Assembly: GCA_002729525.1 (NCBI GenBank)
Contig: PBYI01000053.1
Coordinates: 1 to 64,000, forward strand
Direction: 5' to 3'
Origin: Nocardioides sp.
GTDB lineage: Bacteria > Actinomycetota > Actinomycetes > Propionibacteriales > Nocardioidaceae
Length of the DNA: 64,000 nt
Below the pieces are notes generated by a model. The model had not been told where the DNA came from. It did no database searches and saw nothing but the letters and a program-made list of their open reading frames with translations. Numbering within the stretch: the stretch's first letter is position 1; every line of letters starts with the position of its first letter. A program made the translations under genes and the position numbers. Below, one piece after another: positions 62,087 through 64,000 of the stretch.

Positions 62087-63126
62087 GCGGCGACTCCAGG
62101 CCCGTCCGTGAGTGCGTCGGGTGGTCCGAGAACCTCGGCGAACATGTCCGTGGCGAGGCCGACCTCGTCCAGAAGCGACCGCGCGTCTCGTACGTGCTCG
62201 CCGAAGAGATGCTCGACGAAGCTTCTGGAGCCGCTCGCCATCAGTAGGTCCCGGGCGCGCTGAAGCTCGTCGCCGTCGAGCTCGCGACCCATGTAGCAGG
62301 ACAGGTCTGGCCACAACGGCGTCGATCGCGCGTGGACGATGAGCGGCGTCTGCTTGTTGGCGCGAAGGTCGCCGGTCGCGCTCTTGCCGGACAGTGTGGG
62401 ATCGCCGAAGACGCCGATCAGGTCGTCCTTGAGCTGGTAGGCGATGCCGATCAGGAGGCCAGCCTGTCCCAGCCGTTCGACCGTGTGTTCGTCGGCGCCG
62501 GCAAGCAACGCTCCAGCCTGCAGCGGAAGGCTGAACGAGTATGCGCCGGTCTTCTGCGCCTCCATCAGCAGACTCTCTTCCAGGCTCGCCTGCCCATGCT
62601 GGAGGGAGAGCCGAACGTCGGCCAGCTCGCCGGCGGCAGAGATGTGCAGCCCTGCGTCGAAGAGGTCGAGGAGTTGACGCACCACTGGCGCGGGAGCGCC
62701 ACAGAGGGCGACCGCGCGGACGGCAGTGGTCAGGGCGAGGTCGCCGGCGAGAATCGCCGCAGTGCGTCCGTAGTGGTCTGCGTCCTCGGAGTTCTGATGT
62801 AGGGACAGCGCCTTCTGGGCGAACATGCCGTTCACGTTCGGTCGACCCCGACGCACCACGTCGCCGTCAATGAGGTCGTCGTGGATGACGAAGGCAGTGT
62901 GCAACAGCTCGAGTGCGGCGCCCACCTCGGCAGCAGCCGCTGCCTGGTGTCCACCGAGCGCGTCGTGGGTTGACATCAGGAGGTACGGGCGGAACCGTCT
63001 GCCGCCCTCCGTCGCGGACCGCAGTGAGTCCCACAACGTGACGTGTTCGGGACCCGCCAACGCGGCGCGCGCTCGACCGGCGCTCAGCAGCCGGGCCAGC
63101 GCCTCGTCCGTCGATGTGTTCTGCAT
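62083..63126 (-). CDS. crtE: Geranylgeranyl diphosphate synthase (polyprenyl synthetase)
   Basis: This 347-residue prenyltransferase has the first Asp-rich motif in FVIHDDLIDGDVVRRGRPNVN and the second in YQLKDDLIGVFGDPTLSGKS. The basic GGRRFRPYLL lies near the N-terminus. It condenses isopentenyl diphosphate units up to C20. It is the first gene of the carotenoid operon, directly downstream of the repeated AATCTATGCA promoter elements. The short spacing within the DDxID motif fits bacterial long-chain type GGPP synthases. Confidence 0.92.
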   Translation of the reverse strand: MQNTSTDEALARLLSAGRARAALAGPEHVTLWDSLRSATEGGRRFRPYLLMSTHDALGGHQAAAAAEVGAALELLHTAFVIHDDLIDGDVVRRGRPNVNGMFAQKALSLHQNSEDADHYGRTAAILAGDLALTTAVRAVALCGAPAPVVRQLLDLFDAGLHISAAGELADVRLSLQHGQASLEESLLMEAQKTGAYSFSLPLQAGALLAGADEHTVERLGQAGLLIGIAYQLKDDLIGVFGDPTLSGKSATGDLRANKQTPLIVHARSTPLWPDLSCYMGRELDGDELQRARDLLMASGSRSFVEHLFGEHVRDARSLLDEVGLATDMFAEVLGPPDALTDGPGVAA

Positions 63127-63158
63127 GGCGTCTCTTTTCGTCGGGATGCACTGACTGT

Positions 63159-63191
63159 AATCTATGCAACAAGGTCAACTGAATCTATGCA
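63159..63191. promoter_or_regulatory. Paired AATCTATGCA repeats in the crtE/MerR divergent promoter
   Basis: AATCTATGCA occurs at 63159-63168 and again, identically, at 63182-63191, 23 bp apart (two helical turns). A TTGACC-like -35 element for crtE lies between them on the minus strand (63173-63178). The repeats therefore cover the crt promoter and the start of the divergent MerR-DICT gene, and are a likely binding site for that regulator. Confidence 0.65.
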
Positions 63192-63206
63192 TGATGAACG
63201 GAACAG

Positions 63207-64000
63207 ATGAAGTCCGAGGGTGCGGCCCAAGACCTGAGCATCGGTGAACTGTCCGCGCGCACCGGAGTGCCGGTCGCCACTCTGCGCAGCTGGGAACGTC
63301 GCTATGGCTTCCCGTCGGCGGCCCATGTGGCCGGGCGTCACCGACGGTTCTCCGAGGGCGATGTCGAGGATGTCCTCCGGGTGAAGCGGCACCGCAGTGC
63401 CGGCCTGGGCCTCGCGGCTGCCGTGCGTCGAGTCGCCATTGATTCGGGGCACGGCAGCTCCGTGTTCGCCGAGGTGCGTCGGCTGCATCCCGAGCTCGTG
63501 CCCCGGGTGATGTCGAAGGCTGCGCTCATGGCTGTGAGCCATGCGATCGAAGACGAGTGCTGCGCGCGGGCGGCGCTCCCGCGGCTGTTCGGGGGGTTCC
63601 AGACGTCTGGGTTCCTGCGTGCCTCGCGCATCCGGTGGAACGAGTTGGCCCGAACGTCACAGGTGACGGTCGCGTTCGTCGATGTCGCATCGGCAATCCC
63701 GCGGGATGAGCTGCCGAGTGCCCTGATGGAGATCCCCATGCCTGCGACATCGCCCCTGCGAAGGGAGTGGTTCGTCATCTGCGATGCGGAGGATCTGCCA
63801 GCGCTGCTCGTCGCGGTGGAACTGCCGGTCAGCCGCCCGCGCCCGGATGGACAACGCACCTTCGAGATGGTCTGGTCGGCTGATCCTGCCGTTGTGCGCA
63901 CGGCTGCACGGGTGGCGGCGGCGCTCGCGGACATCCATCTGCCGGGACAGCCATCGTTGAGTGACCTCATTCCCATCGACGACCCTCCCCCCGCCTCAGA
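63207..64000 (+). CDS. MerR-type regulator with DICT sensory domain (partial, runs off the window)
   Basis: The frame from ATG 63207 stays open to the window end (264 codons), so the stop is not seen. The first 75 residues are a MerR helix-turn-helix: LSIGELSARTGVPVATLRSW, ERRYGFPSAAHVAGRHRRF and VLRVKRHRSAGLGLAAAV. From about residue 100 a DICT-type sensory domain follows (VMSKAALMAVSHAIEDECCA, LFGGFQTSGFLRASRIRWNE, REWFVICDAEDLPALLVAVE). DICT domains are associated with diguanylate-cyclase and light or two-component signalling. It is divergent from crtE across 80 bp with paired repeats, so it probably controls carotenoid synthesis. Confidence 0.88.
   Translation, partial: MKSEGAAQDLSIGELSARTGVPVATLRSWERRYGFPSAAHVAGRHRRFSEGDVEDVLRVKRHRSAGLGLAAAVRRVAIDSGHGSSVFAEVRRLHPELVPRVMSKAALMAVSHAIEDECCARAALPRLFGGFQTSGFLRASRIRWNELARTSQVTVAFVDVASAIPRDELPSALMEIPMPATSPLRREWFVICDAEDLPALLVAVELPVSRPRPDGQRTFEMVWSADPAVVRTAARVAAALADIHLPGQPSLSDLIPIDDPPPAS

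Overview
The window is a single 64 kb stretch of very high-GC actinobacterial chromosome. The Kgd-type 2-oxoglutarate decarboxylase, the glnA2-glnE pair next to nadE, the LCP protein, the frequent GTG and TTG starts, and the dense ATGA/GTGA-coupled operons all fit the Nocardioidaceae. A Nocardioides-like genome is the best guess, made from gene content and sequence style only.

Positions 1-20,500 are ordinary core genome. They hold a small DUF6104-type protein, kgd, a lipoprotein and LCP cell-wall pair, a metallophosphoesterase, two VOC proteins, nadE, glnA2 and glnE. A signalling patch follows: an Hpt-like protein without its phospho-histidine, three response regulators and a PAS-GAF histidine kinase. 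An FBP zinc-finger gene and a DUF218 gene then diverge around a clean palindrome.

Positions 20,650-41,530 form one large catabolic locus. It contains an acyl-CoA ligase, three SDRs, a HAD hydrolase, a complete sugar-type (CUT2) ABC importer, an enoyl-CoA hydratase, two ACAD11-like acyl-CoA dehydrogenases, an APH-type kinase, a TetR regulator, a phosphotriesterase/lactonase-family hydrolase, two MDR reductases, a MaoC hydratase, a FadE28/29-like dehydrogenase pair and a thiolase. The three domains of mammalian ACAD10 (HAD, APH kinase, ACAD) occur here as separate genes. I infer that the locus opens lactones or imports 4-hydroxy acids, makes the CoA thioester, removes the 4-hydroxyl by phosphorylation and elimination, and finishes by beta-oxidation. 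A TGAnnnCGGATTCA-like motif precedes four of its transcription units and is the likely operator of the local TetR.

Positions 41,740-47,720 hold a type III glutamine synthetase, a conserved hypothetical, a VOC-domain lipoprotein, a 5'-3' exonuclease, a family S51 peptidase and the two ends of a deleted MFS transporter.

From about 47.7 kb the sequence changes character, with lower third-position GC, many TetR genes and broken genes. This accessory stretch has two copies of a TetR-hotdog thioesterase module, a TetR-MMPL pair, remnants of MMPL, SulP and P450 genes, an MMPL'-P450-TetR operon, and at the right end a C40 carotenoid operon (crtE-crtB-crtI-crtYc-crtYd-54-aa ORF-idi). A MerR-DICT regulator is divergent from the carotenoid operon and runs off the window edge.
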